Shown: positions 32,967 through 44,152, numbered from the stretch's first letter. The stretch is 64,000 nt of DNA from Paenibacillus soyae (GCF_024623455.1 NZ_JANIPJ010000028.1:1-64000), one strand, 5' to 3'. Made by a program: numbers and translations. Notes: generated from the letters alone by a model not told the origin.

Positions 32967-34831
32967 GCGGACCTCTCCCCTTTATCCCAAGTATGGTGAA
33001 CCGGCGAACCGAGGCTTTCCTTGCATCCTGCCAGCGGCAGCGTAATGACGACCGAGGTCCCTTCGCCGGGGACCGTATCGATGGTCAGCGCAGCGCCTTT
33101 CCCGTAATACAGCTTGAGTCGCGACAGCACGTTGCGGAGCCCGAACAGATCCTTGTACTCCTCCTCCGGCGAGAACAGGTCGTCGTCGCGCCTGCTCAGA
33201 CGCTCCAGCTCCTGCCTCACGTACGACGCGCGCTCCTCGCTCATGCCGGGACCGTTGTCCCTCACTCCGATATGGAGCGTCTCCCCGTCCTCGATCCAGC
33301 TGGAGATGACCAGCAAGCCGCCTTCGGTTTTGCCCTCCATGCCGTGCAGAATCGCGTTCTCCACCAGCGGCTGTAGCAGCAGCTTCATGATCGGCACCGG
33401 CCGGCTCTCCTCCTGGATGTCGTATCTCACCGTGAAGCTGTCCAGAAAGCGGATTTGCTGAATGCGAATGTAGTAGTGAAGATGGGACAAGCTTTCGTCG
33501 ACCGTGAACACTTCCTTGCCTTTGTTGAGGCTGAGCCGGAAGAAACGGGACAAATTCAGCACCATTTCGCTGATCTCGTCCGCTTCGTAATTTTTGGCCG
33601 TCCAGTTGATCGAATCCAGCGTATTGTATAGGAAATGGGGGTTGATCTGCGTCTGCAGAAACTTCAGCTCCGTCTTGGCCAGCCTCAGCTGCTGCTCGTA
33701 ATGCTCCTCGATCAGGCGGCGCTGGTCCACCACCATCCGGTTGAACGCTTCCGTCAAATAACCGAGCTCGTCCTCCCGCTTGTTCTCCAGCTGCACGTTC
33801 ATATTGCCGATGCTGATCCTCTTCATCCCTTTGTACAGCTTATCGACCGGGGAAGCGATCCCGATATAGACGATCCACGAGATACCAACGGCGAGCAGTA
33901 CGCTGATGGCGATAATGCCTACCGTGTACAGCTGCAGCTGATCGGTCTGGGCATACAGCTCCTTCACGGGCTGAACGAGCGTCAGACGCCACTTGGAATA
34001 AGGCGAGTCGAGCGCTACCGTCAGCATCCCGTCCCTGGTAACCGGCAAGCCCGGCTCGCTCTCCCCGTAAGCCAGGGCATGATCCGCGCCGCTCTGATTG
34101 CCCGTGCCTGCTATCGGCTTGCCATAGTCGCTGTGCAGGTAGATGGCGGCCGACGGGGAGGGAAGCAGCGACTTCATCATTTTCGTCAGCTTGCTCTTGT
34201 CCAGCGTAATGATGACGACATCGGCCCTGCGGTTGTTGTTGTACAGATCCATCGTGCGCATGAGCGATACGCTGTCGGTGTGGACCATACTGCCGAACGT
34301 CCCCTCGCCCGCGATCGGATCCTCGGCAAGCACGTACGTAATTTCCGTTCCGCTTGTAATCGCCGTATTTTCCAGCCATTGCTGCTGCTCCGCCGAGGTC
34401 AGCCTGCGTCCTCCGTAATGCGTGGAAATCATCATATGGGAGGGCTGGTGGTACAGCGATATTTGCGACACGATATGATTGATGGAATTGACGTTGGACA
34501 GCTGCTCGAGCAGCCGCGAGAACTCGACGATGGACCTCGGAGACAGCTCCTCTCCGCTCCCCGCGAGAAGCTCGATAAACGCCGGATCCGTAGCGATCAG
34601 CGTCGAAATCTCCTCCACGTTCTGCAGCGTCAGATCAATATAATCCATGGCCGAGCCGAGCACCGTCTCCGACCGTTCCACCGCTTGATCGTGCAGGATG
34701 CTCCGCGAGCGGTCCACGGCGAACAGGCTGACAAGCACGAGCGGGAGCAGGATCAGCAGAAAATAACAGGTAAGCCGAAACTGGATTCGGCGCGAGAACA
34801 GGTCGCGGAAGGACCGCACGGGATTTCTCAT
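32963..34831 (-). CDS. YesM-type sensor histidine kinase
   Basis: A 622-aa protein: first transmembrane segment about 20-40, an extracellular sensing domain about 41-300, second segment about 302-325, HAMP linker about 325-375, then the His_kinase domain with phosphoacceptor His399 (QTQINPHFLYNTLDSINW) and an HATPase domain (LVENAILHGME near 490, DNGPGMSEE near 530). The start overlaps the stop of the binding-protein gene as ATGA. The binding protein may present a sugar to the extracellular domain. Confidence 0.93.
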   Translation of the reverse strand: MRNPVRSFRDLFSRRIQFRLTCYFLLILLPLVLVSLFAVDRSRSILHDQAVERSETVLGSAMDYIDLTLQNVEEISTLIATDPAFIELLAGSGEELSPRSIVEFSRLLEQLSNVNSINHIVSQISLYHQPSHMMISTHYGGRRLTSAEQQQWLENTAITSGTEITYVLAEDPIAGEGTFGSMVHTDSVSLMRTMDLYNNNRRADVVIITLDKSKLTKMMKSLLPSPSAAIYLHSDYGKPIAGTGNQSGADHALAYGESEPGLPVTRDGMLTVALDSPYSKWRLTLVQPVKELYAQTDQLQLYTVGIIAISVLLAVGISWIVYIGIASPVDKLYKGMKRISIGNMNVQLENKREDELGYLTEAFNRMVVDQRRLIEEHYEQQLRLAKTELKFLQTQINPHFLYNTLDSINWTAKNYEADEISEMVLNLSRFFRLSLNKGKEVFTVDESLSHLHYYIRIQQIRFLDSFTVRYDIQEESRPVPIMKLLLQPLVENAILHGMEGKTEGGLLVISSWIEDGETLHIGVRDNGPGMSEERASYVRQELERLSRRDDDLFSPEEEYKDLFGLRNVLSRLKLYYGKGAALTIDTVPGEGTSVVITLPLAGCKESLGSPVHHTWDKGERSA

Positions 34832-36342
34832 GGGGCCGCGATCCCCCCTTCCTGCAGGCGCCCTTCATACCACTTGTTCACTTCCTCGGTAATCTCCGCC
34901 CCTCCTTCCCGGTACCACCGCTCCACGAACGCGTCGAATTCGTCCAACGGAACGATGCCCATCACGATCTCCGTAAAAACGTTTTGGAGCTCCTCCAAAT
35001 GTCCGGCATGCTTGCTCATGGCTGGCGTCGGCGTGCCGTAGAACTGATTGCGAATCACGTTTTGTTCAATCATCTGCAGGTTCTCGTATAAATGGAAATC
35101 GCCGAGCGAATCAAGCCGCGCCTTGGCGATCTCGGGGTCGACGACGTCCACGAGCGCTTGGTAAATGCCGCGGTACAGATGCTTGTCGTGCTCCGCGAAA
35201 TTGGTCACCATCTTGCCGTCCTGCATCGACCAAATCTCGTTTTCGAACCCGAGCTTCAGCGTTTTCCGTCCTTCGCCCGCGATGAAATTCAGCAGCTTGA
35301 TCACTTCCTCGGGATGGCTTGTCCCGGCGGGAACGACATTGAAGCCGCGAATGAGGTCGCTGTCGTACACCCCGCTGTGCCCTTCGGGGCCGACCGGATA
35401 TTCGAGGGCGATCCATTCCGCGTTCGGATCCTTTTTCTTGTTCAGCGCGATGGGACCGCGCGTATCGTACCAGGCGGCGGAGAACATTCCGACCCGGCCG
35501 TTTTCGATTTTTTCGATAAAGACGCTGTTGCGATTGAGCGGAAATTCCGGGTCTACCAGCCCCTCGCGATACAGCTTCGCAAGAAAGCCGAGCGCCTCCT
35601 TCGTCCCTTCCAGCGTGCTTCCGTTCACCAGCTTGCCGTCCCGCTCGAGCCACGAATTCAGCTGCACGCCGAACGCGCCGAAGAACGGAGCGGTGCGCCC
35701 CATGTTTTCCGTCAAAATAAGGCCCATTGTATCATGCAGTCCGTTGCGGTCGGGGTCGTTCTTGGCGAACGCTTTGATCACCTCGTAATAGTCGTCCAGC
35801 GTTGTCGGAGGCTTCAGCCCCAGCCGGTCCAGCCAGTCCTTGCGCACGTACATCAGCTCGATGCCCGGCACCTCCGTCAGGCTGGGAATCGCGTATATTT
35901 TGCCGTTGTAGCGCATTCGCTCCCAGGCTTCTTCGGGAATGTATTTCTTCAGATCCGGTCCATATTGATCGATATAGTCGTCCAGCGGGACAATCGCGCC
36001 TTTCTTGACGTATTCGTCGTACCATACGGGATTGTAGCTGTGAATCAGATCCGGGAGATTGCGGGACGCCATGATGACGTTCAGCTTCTCCTCGTACACC
36101 TCCTGGGGCGGGATGCTCACCCGCAGATCCAGTCCGGTTTCTTCTTCTATGTAATGAATATAGGGATTGTCGTTCTCATCCAGGCCTTCGGGGAATATCA
36201 TGCCGAGGTCGTTAATGACCATGGAGACCGAGACGCGGCTCTGCTCGGCCGACGCCTCCTTCTCCAGCGGCTCGCAGCCGGCGGCAACCAGGGAAGTCGT
36301 CATGATCAAAGCATGCACAAAAATCATTTTGTTACGCTTCAT
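34828..36342 (-). CDS. Sugar-binding lipoprotein coupled to the YesMN pair
   Basis: A 504-aa protein with lipobox VAAGC (Cys23) and the LplA-type solute-binding fold: GKIYAIPSLTEVPGIELMYV, RKDWLDRLGLKPPTTLDDYY, and near the end EFDAFVERWYREGGAEITEE. No permease genes adjoin it; its stop codon overlaps the kinase start by four bases. It may act as a sensing partner rather than a transport component, or serve a permease elsewhere. GGAGGGAG precedes the ATG. A MITE-like repeat begins 26 bases upstream. Confidence 0.9.
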   Translation of the reverse strand: MKRNKMIFVHALIMTTSLVAAGCEPLEKEASAEQSRVSVSMVINDLGMIFPEGLDENDNPYIHYIEEETGLDLRVSIPPQEVYEEKLNVIMASRNLPDLIHSYNPVWYDEYVKKGAIVPLDDYIDQYGPDLKKYIPEEAWERMRYNGKIYAIPSLTEVPGIELMYVRKDWLDRLGLKPPTTLDDYYEVIKAFAKNDPDRNGLHDTMGLILTENMGRTAPFFGAFGVQLNSWLERDGKLVNGSTLEGTKEALGFLAKLYREGLVDPEFPLNRNSVFIEKIENGRVGMFSAAWYDTRGPIALNKKKDPNAEWIALEYPVGPEGHSGVYDSDLIRGFNVVPAGTSHPEEVIKLLNFIAGEGRKTLKLGFENEIWSMQDGKMVTNFAEHDKHLYRGIYQALVDVVDPEIAKARLDSLGDFHLYENLQMIEQNVIRNQFYGTPTPAMSKHAGHLEELQNVFTEIVMGIVPLDEFDAFVERWYREGGAEITEEVNKWYEGRLQEGGIAAP

Positions 36343-36367
36343 AAGCTCCCTCCAACTATTAGTTCGA

Positions 36368-36534
36368 GTTCAACAAGTCCGGTTTTCAGCACCGAGAAGA
36401 TTGAATGAAGCTAGGAAATGAGGAGCGGAGCGTAGTGAAAGCTACGTGAGCACCGGAAGTTCCGACTGAATTCAATATTCGATGTCGAATCCGCTTCCTG
36501 ATATGCCTCGTGATCAAAAGTGGACTTTTTGAAC
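36368..36534. mobile_element. MITE-like element, short copy
   Basis: Ends GTTCAACAAGTCCGGTTTT and AAAAGTGGACTTTTTGAAC are inverted and match the copy at 26684-26989. The inner block GAGGAGCGGAGCGTAGTGAA and CTACGTGAGCACC and the right end TCGTGATCAAAAGTGG are shared, while a central stretch of about 140 bases is missing. Same orientation as the long copy. Confidence 0.78.
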
Positions 36535-36573
36535 AACCTCTATTAAGTTATAGGCCCGGATGATGCAGTCGGC

Positions 36574-37704
36574 TTAAGTGCCGCCCTCCCCGTCCCCCAG
36601 ACATCTGCGAAGCTCCGGCAGAATCGCGTCCGCCATCAGGACGAAGCCGTAGTCGGTGGGATGAATGCCGTCGACCGTGCTGTCGCCGTACCGGGAGCCG
36701 AGAAAGGTGCTGCCATCCGCAAAATAAAGCCGATCGTCGCCCTGCCGCTTCAGCTCCTCCGCCAGCGTTCGCTGGTACGACCGCCTCTCCTCCAGGCTCC
36801 GCTTCAGCTCCTCGTCCCCGTCGATGCCCGGCGGCAAGATTCGGGTCAGGAGCAGAATCGGCACCTTCGGATGCGTCTGACGATACGTTCGGATAAAGAC
36901 CGGCAGCGTCTCCTGCAGACTGCTCAGTCCCCCGCAATTGGCTTCGTAATCCAGCACCAGGCAAGCGGGACTGTCAATCTGCGCAATGATGCGGGCCATC
37001 TCCGGCTCTCCCTTCCCGCTGCCCGAGAAGCCCAAGTTGACAAACTCCAGATTCACGCATCGGCTAAGCTGGTTGGGATAGGCCATCCCCGGCCGCGAGG
37101 CGCAAGCTCCCTGGGTGATGGACGTTCCGTATACGATCACTTTTCCGTCATGCGCATACGGCGGAGGCTCTTGCAGCACCGCGCCGGACCTTAGGCCGAC
37201 GGCAGCCTCCTCTACGGCTTGGTACAGCGGGAAATGGATGGTCACCAAGCGGAGCCGGCGGCGATCATCCCGGTGCAGCAAGGCCGAGTACTCCGTATCG
37301 CGCGGAGCGAATACCGCCGTCCCCGCGAATAGCTGCTCTCCGAAGCCGCCCGTATAGGCATCGAACCCGCATTGCCCGGCCGGCGCCATATGGTACATGT
37401 CGGCGCTTCCCTTAAGCGTCGCGCGGATATACACCACGTCCGAGTCCGTCATAAAACGAATCTGCCCGCCGGCCGTGCAATTAGCCAGCCAATCGACGGC
37501 CTCCGGGATCGGCTCGCTCGGCTGCAGCGGCAGCCGTCGATAGCGGCGATCCTGCCGAAACCATGGAAAACCCGATAGCCGAAACGGCTCGCTGCCGGGG
37601 TCATGCCAGATAAGATCCGATGCTCCCTCTTGTCCCTCAGCGACTGAGCTCCTCCTCATATGCTCGTCGTACTTGTCCAGCCGGGTTACCGATTGATCGT
37701 CCAT
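36574..37704 (-). CDS. SGNH/GDSL hydrolase (putative polysaccharide esterase)
   Basis: A 376-aa protein without signal peptide. The N-terminal half (about 40-180) is a beta-rich domain; the SGNH half has YGTSITQGACASRPGMAYP (Ser195), FVNLGFSGSGKGEPEMA, LDYEAN (Asn256) and DGIHPTDYG near 343-351 with the catalytic Asp/His. This arrangement fits deacetylases that act on sugars. AGGAGG lies nine bases before the ATG. It is transcribed toward the YesMN operon; its stop is separated from the binding-protein gene by the short MITE. Confidence 0.85.
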   Translation of the reverse strand: MDDQSVTRLDKYDEHMRRSSVAEGQEGASDLIWHDPGSEPFRLSGFPWFRQDRRYRRLPLQPSEPIPEAVDWLANCTAGGQIRFMTDSDVVYIRATLKGSADMYHMAPAGQCGFDAYTGGFGEQLFAGTAVFAPRDTEYSALLHRDDRRRLRLVTIHFPLYQAVEEAAVGLRSGAVLQEPPPYAHDGKVIVYGTSITQGACASRPGMAYPNQLSRCVNLEFVNLGFSGSGKGEPEMARIIAQIDSPACLVLDYEANCGGLSSLQETLPVFIRTYRQTHPKVPILLLTRILPPGIDGDEELKRSLEERRSYQRTLAEELKRQGDDRLYFADGSTFLGSRYGDSTVDGIHPTDYGFVLMADAILPELRRCLGDGEGGT

Positions 37705-37803
37705 GTTCGATGTCCTCCTTCATCGACTGTATTTATATTTTATTAACAGATACATAATGTAGCAATAACTTTCATGCAGGGAAATCCGCTTGAACGGCAA
37801 TAG

Positions 37804-37838
37804 CCCGTAAAGAAACAGGTACTCTGCTTCCTTACGGG
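37804..37838. terminator. Strong hairpin without T-run
   Basis: Stem CCCGTAA (37804-37810) / TTACGGG (37832-37838), with an inner GAAACAG...CTGCTTC extension having one mismatch, lies 38 bases past the stop of the oxidoreductase at 37876. No T-run follows on either strand, so it may protect mRNA ends or stall rather than act as a classic terminator. Confidence 0.5.
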
Positions 37839-37875
37839 ATGGTTGGCTTGCTTCTAGGGGGTCCGCGGCAGCTGC

Positions 37876-38940
37876 CTAGTCGACCCGAATTTCCTTGCCC
37901 TGCGAGGCGGATTCGTATACGCCGCACAAGATTTTCATCATTTCCACGCCGTCCTGCACCGGGCTTAACGTTTCCTTGTTGCCTTGGCATACCTCGATGA
38001 AATAGTTAATTTCGTCTTGGAAGCCTTGCACGAATTCGAACGACAGATTGTCGATCTGCGGCGTCGCGTTCAGAATCGTATCGTATTTCTCCATGATCAG
38101 CGTCAGCTCCGGCTCGAGCTCGACGCCGCCCTTCTCGCCGTACAGCTTGACGGTCAGCTCATCCTCTTTGGCATGTAGCGTGAAGCTGACGTCCACCAGC
38201 AGCGAAGCGCCGTTCTCGAAGCGGATCAGCGCGTTGGCCATATCCTCGACGGAATTCAGCTCGGCGTTGTAGTCCGCGGCCTTGTAGAACTTCAGATTTT
38301 TTACATTGGAGCGATTGCCGAGACGATTGTACGTGTTGCCGCTTATGGATTTCACCTTTGGTCTGCCCATAAGGTACCAGCACAGATCGATCACGTGAAC
38401 GCCGATGTCGATCAACGGACCGCCCCCGGAGCGCTCCTTGTCCGAGAACCAGCCGCCGGGATTGCCGAGCTTGCGGATGCAGGACGCCTTGGCGTAATAG
38501 ATAGGCCCAAGCTCGTTATTGTCCATAAAGGCTTTGACGATTCTCGTATTGGACGCATAGCGGCGGACGAAGCCGACCTGGAGCGTCTTGCCCGATTCCA
38601 ACACGGCCTGCTCCACCGCGAGCGCCTCCTCGACCGTCTTGCTCAGCGGCTTCTCGCACAGCACGTGCTTGCCGGCCCGCAGCGCCGCGGCGCTGATCTC
38701 CGCGTGGGAATTGTTCCACGTACAGACGCTGACCGCGTCGATGTCCGGATTCTCCAGCAGCTCGCGGTAATCCGTGTAGACGTGGGGAATGTTATATTTC
38801 TCCGCTTTGGCCTTCGCCCGCTCCTCGTTAAGATCGCAGACGGCGACGATGACCGCATCGTCGTTCTTGTTATAGGAACCGAAATGCATCTCCGAAATGG
38901 AGCCCGCGCCGATGACGCCGATTCTGATCGATTGGCTCAT
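37876..38940 (-). CDS. Gfo/Idh/MocA family oxidoreductase
   Basis: A 354-aa protein. Rossmann motif IGVIGAGSISEMH (7-19), CEKPLSK near 94-100, and substrate-domain GGPLIDIGVHVIDLCWYLMG near 175-194. Substrate unknown. It follows the FAD oxidoreductase (36-base gap) in an operon that starts with a sugar isomerase/epimerase, so it probably oxidises or reduces a cyclitol or sugar intermediate. Confidence 0.9.
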   Translation of the reverse strand: MSQSIRIGVIGAGSISEMHFGSYNKNDDAVIVAVCDLNEERAKAKAEKYNIPHVYTDYRELLENPDIDAVSVCTWNNSHAEISAAALRAGKHVLCEKPLSKTVEEALAVEQAVLESGKTLQVGFVRRYASNTRIVKAFMDNNELGPIYYAKASCIRKLGNPGGWFSDKERSGGGPLIDIGVHVIDLCWYLMGRPKVKSISGNTYNRLGNRSNVKNLKFYKAADYNAELNSVEDMANALIRFENGASLLVDVSFTLHAKEDELTVKLYGEKGGVELEPELTLIMEKYDTILNATPQIDNLSFEFVQGFQDEINYFIEVCQGNKETLSPVQDGVEMMKILCGVYESASQGKEIRVD

Positions 38941-38976
38941 GGAATAGTCACCTCGTTATTCGATTTGGTGGGATGG

Positions 38977-40551
<1,575 letters not shown>

Positions 40552-40585
40552 GGCTAATCTCCTCGCGTTTGGTTTTGACTTTGGT

Positions 40586-41407
40586 TCAAGCAATAGTTTG
40601 ATTGAAGTATTCGTAGCTGCGACGGATGCCCTCCGCTTCGCTTCCTACTCCTTCGTATTCCAGGACGATCGCGCCCTGGTAGCCGTTGTTAGCCAGCCTG
40701 TCCAGAATGGCTTTCACTTCTACGTCTCCAAAGCCCAGATTGGCGCCTTCGAACGCCTTCCCTCCGAGCGACTTGTAGCGGCCGTCGTCCCGCTGCGCGA
40801 AATCCTTCAAATGAACATGAGCGATATAAGGCAGCAGAATATCAAGCGCGGCCGATGGATTCTCGTCCACCAGCAGGAAATTGCCCGTATCGAACGTGGA
40901 GCGGAGCGACGGGGAATTCACCCTGTCGATGATCGTCTGCACCTGCTTGCCGCTTCCCGCCAACTGCCCGTGATTTTCGAGACAGAGCACCAAGCCTTCG
41001 GCTTCCGCCTTCCTTGCGGCCGAACCCAGGCCGTCGACGATCCAATCCAGCGCCTCATCGAAGGTCGCGATGGCGCTCAGGTTGCCGGAGAACACGCGGA
41101 TGGTCGAGGTGCCAAGCGCCTTCGCAATGGGAAAAGCATTCGTGATGACCTGCAGCTCTCTCGCCCGCTCCTCCTCGGACGCCTTCACCAAATCGTTGCC
41201 GACCGCATAGCTCGACACCTTGATGCCATGCTCGGCCGCGAATGCGACTGCCTGCGGAAGCTCGCGCTCTGCGTCCTTCCAGAATACATCCAGCAGCTCG
41301 ACCTGCCGGATCCCCTCGTCCTTGCAGAAGGAGAGAAAATCGAGCACCGTCCATCCCTTCTCCCGCACCGTGCGGTGAACGCTCCACATGCTAAGCGAAA
41401 GCTCCAT
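40586..41407 (-). CDS. Sugar phosphate isomerase/epimerase (AP endonuclease 2 / xylose isomerase-like barrel)
   Basis: A 273-aa TIM-barrel protein: LCLENHGQLAGS with the metal-ligand Glu (about 145), STFDTGNFLL with Asp (about 180), HVHLKDFAQ with His (about 205) and IVLEYEG near the end. GGAGGG precedes the ATG. It heads the operon with the FAD and Gfo/Idh/MocA enzymes. Substrate not readable. The conserved 40-bp element lies 68 bases upstream. Confidence 0.88.
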   Translation of the reverse strand: MELSLSMWSVHRTVREKGWTVLDFLSFCKDEGIRQVELLDVFWKDAERELPQAVAFAAEHGIKVSSYAVGNDLVKASEEERARELQVITNAFPIAKALGTSTIRVFSGNLSAIATFDEALDWIVDGLGSAARKAEAEGLVLCLENHGQLAGSGKQVQTIIDRVNSPSLRSTFDTGNFLLVDENPSAALDILLPYIAHVHLKDFAQRDDGRYKSLGGKAFEGANLGFGDVEVKAILDRLANNGYQGAIVLEYEGVGSEAEGIRRSYEYFNQTIA

Positions 41408-41475
41408 CCTGCATATCCCTCCATCAACGTATCTTTGTCTTCTCCCCCATTGTAAAAGCTGGTGCCGCCTATAGG

Positions 41476-41515
41476 TAGGGTAGAGCGATGACCTTTTTTG
41501 GTAACTTGATGCCGG
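41476..41515 (-). promoter_or_regulatory. Conserved 40-bp upstream element, copy 2
   Basis: On the minus strand it has CCGGCATCAAGTTACCAAAA and GGTCATCGCTCTACCCTA, matching the element at 27032-27071 at most positions with no gap. It lies 68 bases before the epimerase start. Confidence 0.6.
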
Positions 41516-41518
41516 AAA

Positions 41519-41552
41519 ATAAAAAAACGGTCCTTCTACTAGGAAGAACCGA
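41519..41552 (-). terminator. Terminator of the phosphotransferase gene
   Basis: Minus-strand stem CGGTTCTTC / GAAGGACCG with a 6-7 base loop (one G-T pair) leads into seven T. It lies about 22 bases past the stop at 41574. Confidence 0.75.
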
Positions 41553-41573
41553 ATGCTTAGTTGTATGGATGGA

Positions 41574-42506
41574 TCAATTCCCGCATTCCAAACGAAGAAG
41601 GAAGTTCCTTGTTTCGATATAGGCGTCTTCCCATCCCATCTTCGCGTAAAATCGCAGACCGTCGAGTCCTTTGAAATAATAGGCCCCCATCAACCGCTCT
41701 TTGAAGTTGGGAATCGCGATGCCCGCTTTCTCCTGGTAGTCTTGATACGCTTGAATGACTCCGCAGCGCGGCATATGCCGATCGAGAACGGCAAGGTCCA
41801 CGAGGAAGTCGCCGTACAGGCAGTTGCCGTCAATGATGCCGGTTATTCGATTACCGTCCGTTAATATATTCCATTGATGAAAATCGCCGTGGATAAAGGC
41901 CCTATGCGGCTCGTTATACGGCACGAATGTCATCAGTCGACTATAGATTTCTTCGAAAACATCTCTCTCCAAGCAGGACGTGCGATAGAGCTCATGCCAA
42001 TTCTCCCAGAACGTTCCCGTCTGATCTTCCGCGTTAGCTGCAACGACGAAGTCTCTCCAAGACGCGTAGGGCGCGTTTCCGTCAGGACCAATCCACCCGT
42101 ACCCGTTCGTCTTCCGGATATCCGCGTCAGCAAGCTTCTTCAGGATGCCGATCAATTCCGGCAAATGACGGGTTTGTTCATCCAGCGTGCAATCGGATAA
42201 AAGATGTCCTTCCATCCGATCCATGATGACATAAGCCAATCGTCCAATCCGGCCCAGCGCTATAATTCCGGGGAAAGGAATGCCCCTGTCCGTAAGTAAT
42301 TGCGACACATAACGCTCCGTCTCGTACGCGCCATCGAGATCGCTGAATTTAACGACATAGCTTTTGCCTGCGTGGGTGAATGAAAACACGTTGCTCAAGT
42401 TGCCTCCGGCAAGCGGCGCAATTTCGGCCGCTCCGGGTCCGAGATGTTTACTAAGTACGTTCTCGATGTCGCTTATGGCCACATCCGGTTTCAAGTCATC
42501 CGTCAT
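41574..42506 (-). CDS. Aminoglycoside phosphotransferase (APH) family protein
   Basis: A 310-aa protein from the ATG at 42504-42506, three bases after GGAGGGGG. Kinase-like fold: LAGGNLSNVFSFTHAGKSYVVKF (ATP site with the conserved Lys), catalytic loop FIHGDFHQWNIL and metal motif GIIDGNCLYGDFLVDLAVLD. The usual IDW is IDG here. Such enzymes phosphorylate aminoglycosides, choline, sugars or other small molecules; the target is unknown. It follows the acyl-CoA-ligase-like gene by 86 bases. Confidence 0.87.
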   Translation of the reverse strand: MTDDLKPDVAISDIENVLSKHLGPGAAEIAPLAGGNLSNVFSFTHAGKSYVVKFSDLDGAYETERYVSQLLTDRGIPFPGIIALGRIGRLAYVIMDRMEGHLLSDCTLDEQTRHLPELIGILKKLADADIRKTNGYGWIGPDGNAPYASWRDFVVAANAEDQTGTFWENWHELYRTSCLERDVFEEIYSRLMTFVPYNEPHRAFIHGDFHQWNILTDGNRITGIIDGNCLYGDFLVDLAVLDRHMPRCGVIQAYQDYQEKAGIAIPNFKERLMGAYYFKGLDGLRFYAKMGWEDAYIETRNFLLRLECGN

Positions 42507-42592
42507 GGTCCCCCTCCGGTCCAAAGTTTTTAAGCTGGCTCGTTAGGGTCATTATAGCATCGTTCAATCGGTTGAAGGAGGGAATAAACCTT

Positions 42593-44152
42593 TTAAACGA
42601 TACTTTGCAATTGCTCCCGGATCCTCCTTTTGTCAACCTTGTCTACGGCCGTCCGTGGCAGCTTATCGAGAATAAACAGCTTGGCCGGCCATTTGTGCCG
42701 TGCCAGGCTAGGTTCGCATAATTCCCGCAGCTGCTCTAATTCCAAGGTTGTTCCGTCTCGTAATACGACGCAGGCAGCGATCTCCTCGCCTTCGCCGGGA
42801 AGAGGGAGACCGATCACAGCCGCTTCGGCTACTTGTTCCAACTCCGCAATCACTTGCTCCACTTCCGGACAGAACACGTTAGATCCTCCAACGATAACCA
42901 TATCCTTCAGACGGTCCAATAGGTATAAATAACCTTCGGCATCTATACAGCCCGCGTCGCCTGTTCGAATCCATCCATCGTCGATCGTTTCGTCAGTCGC
43001 TTCCGGTTGCCTCCAATACCCCATCATCATCTGAGCGCCCCGAACAACGATTTCTCCCGGTTCATTCACCGCTGCCTCATGCCCTTCGCTATTCATAATT
43101 CGCACCTGAAAAGCTTGTTCCCCAAAGGAAGCAAGATCTTCAGGACGCCCTACCGACCGAAGCCGAGTCGGATCTTCCAGATGATGTATGGGCAGGAGCC
43201 GGCTGATCGCCATTCCGCATTCCGCCTGCGAATAATTGTTGACGAGCAGCGCCCCTGGGAACTGCGCGATCGCCTTCTCCATGGTATGCGGCGAGATGAC
43301 GGAACCGCCGCACCCTATAACCTTGAGGCTTCGAAGCTCTCTGCCGGCAGCGGAAGCCTCGATCGTCAGGTCGTGCAGCAAAGGCCCAACAGTGCTTAAA
43401 TGTGTTATCCGCTCGCGTTCAACCGCCTCCATGATGCTATAAGCGTTAGCCGGATATTCGTCCAGAAAAACCAGACATCCGCCGGCGGCCATGGTGGCCC
43501 ACAGTTGGAATTGTCCGACTAAGTGCGATAGGTTTAACACCAGCACTTTCCGCCCCCTATCGTAGCCGAAGCCTGCGGAAGGCGTGAATTGATTCCAGGC
43601 GGCCATTCCTCGATGGGAATGCATAACTCCCTTAGGTCTGCCCGTCGTGCCTCCCGTATAGATAATGGCGGCAATGTCATCCATTTGACGATCACACGCC
43701 TCTCCAGGAGGGGGTGGAAGATCTTTTTGCAGCAAGGAACGGAGCGAACATGAATTCGAACCGTCTTCCGTGGCAAACAGCAAGGGTGTGCTGGCTATTC
43801 GGTTTGTTGCGGTGTAAACCGCTTCAGCGCGGCGTTTATCATGGACTACGATTTTGGGTTCGGCGTCATCTAGAATAGCCGCCATTTCCGGAGCCGTCAG
43901 CAAAGGCGACACCACAGTTGGTATAGCACCGATCCCAACGGCAGCATAAAGCGCAACAACCATCTGAGGATCAGGATCGCCGATAAACGCGATTCGATCA
44001 CCTGCCCGGAGACCCTCTTGAAAGAGGACGCTTCCAAGCTGATTCGCGAGGTAGTGAAGTTCGCCATATTGAATCGATTGACCATGTCTTACTAGCGCAG
44101 GCGCTTCCGCATATAAACTTGCTGCCAACGGCAGCCGCTCGGATAGAAGCAT
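42593..44152 (-). CDS. AMP-dependent synthetase/acyl-CoA ligase family protein
   Basis: A 519-aa member of the ANL superfamily: P-loop-like A3 motif IIYTGGTTGRPKGVMHSH, NNYSQAECGMAIS (A5), DGWIRTGDAGCIDAEGYLYL (A7), RLKDMVIVGGSNVFCPEVE (A8), and the catalytic Lys region LPRTAVDKVDKRRI at the end. It activates a carboxylic acid as an acyl-adenylate, usually passed to CoA. Length is normal. Substrate unknown. The 329 bases upstream hold no gene, only a weak hairpin at 44427-44452 without T-run. Confidence 0.9.
   Translation of the reverse strand: MLLSERLPLAASLYAEAPALVRHGQSIQYGELHYLANQLGSVLFQEGLRAGDRIAFIGDPDPQMVVALYAAVGIGAIPTVVSPLLTAPEMAAILDDAEPKIVVHDKRRAEAVYTATNRIASTPLLFATEDGSNSCSLRSLLQKDLPPPPGEACDRQMDDIAAIIYTGGTTGRPKGVMHSHRGMAAWNQFTPSAGFGYDRGRKVLVLNLSHLVGQFQLWATMAAGGCLVFLDEYPANAYSIMEAVERERITHLSTVGPLLHDLTIEASAAGRELRSLKVIGCGGSVISPHTMEKAIAQFPGALLVNNYSQAECGMAISRLLPIHHLEDPTRLRSVGRPEDLASFGEQAFQVRIMNSEGHEAAVNEPGEIVVRGAQMMMGYWRQPEATDETIDDGWIRTGDAGCIDAEGYLYLLDRLKDMVIVGGSNVFCPEVEQVIAELEQVAEAAVIGLPLPGEGEEIAACVVLRDGTTLELEQLRELCEPSLARHKWPAKLFILDKLPRTAVDKVDKRRIREQLQSIV

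Noticed and set aside
33635..35041. 468-residue plus-strand frame over the histidine kinase
   Set aside because: Antisense shadow; the kinase and binding-protein frames have conserved motifs and coupled starts.
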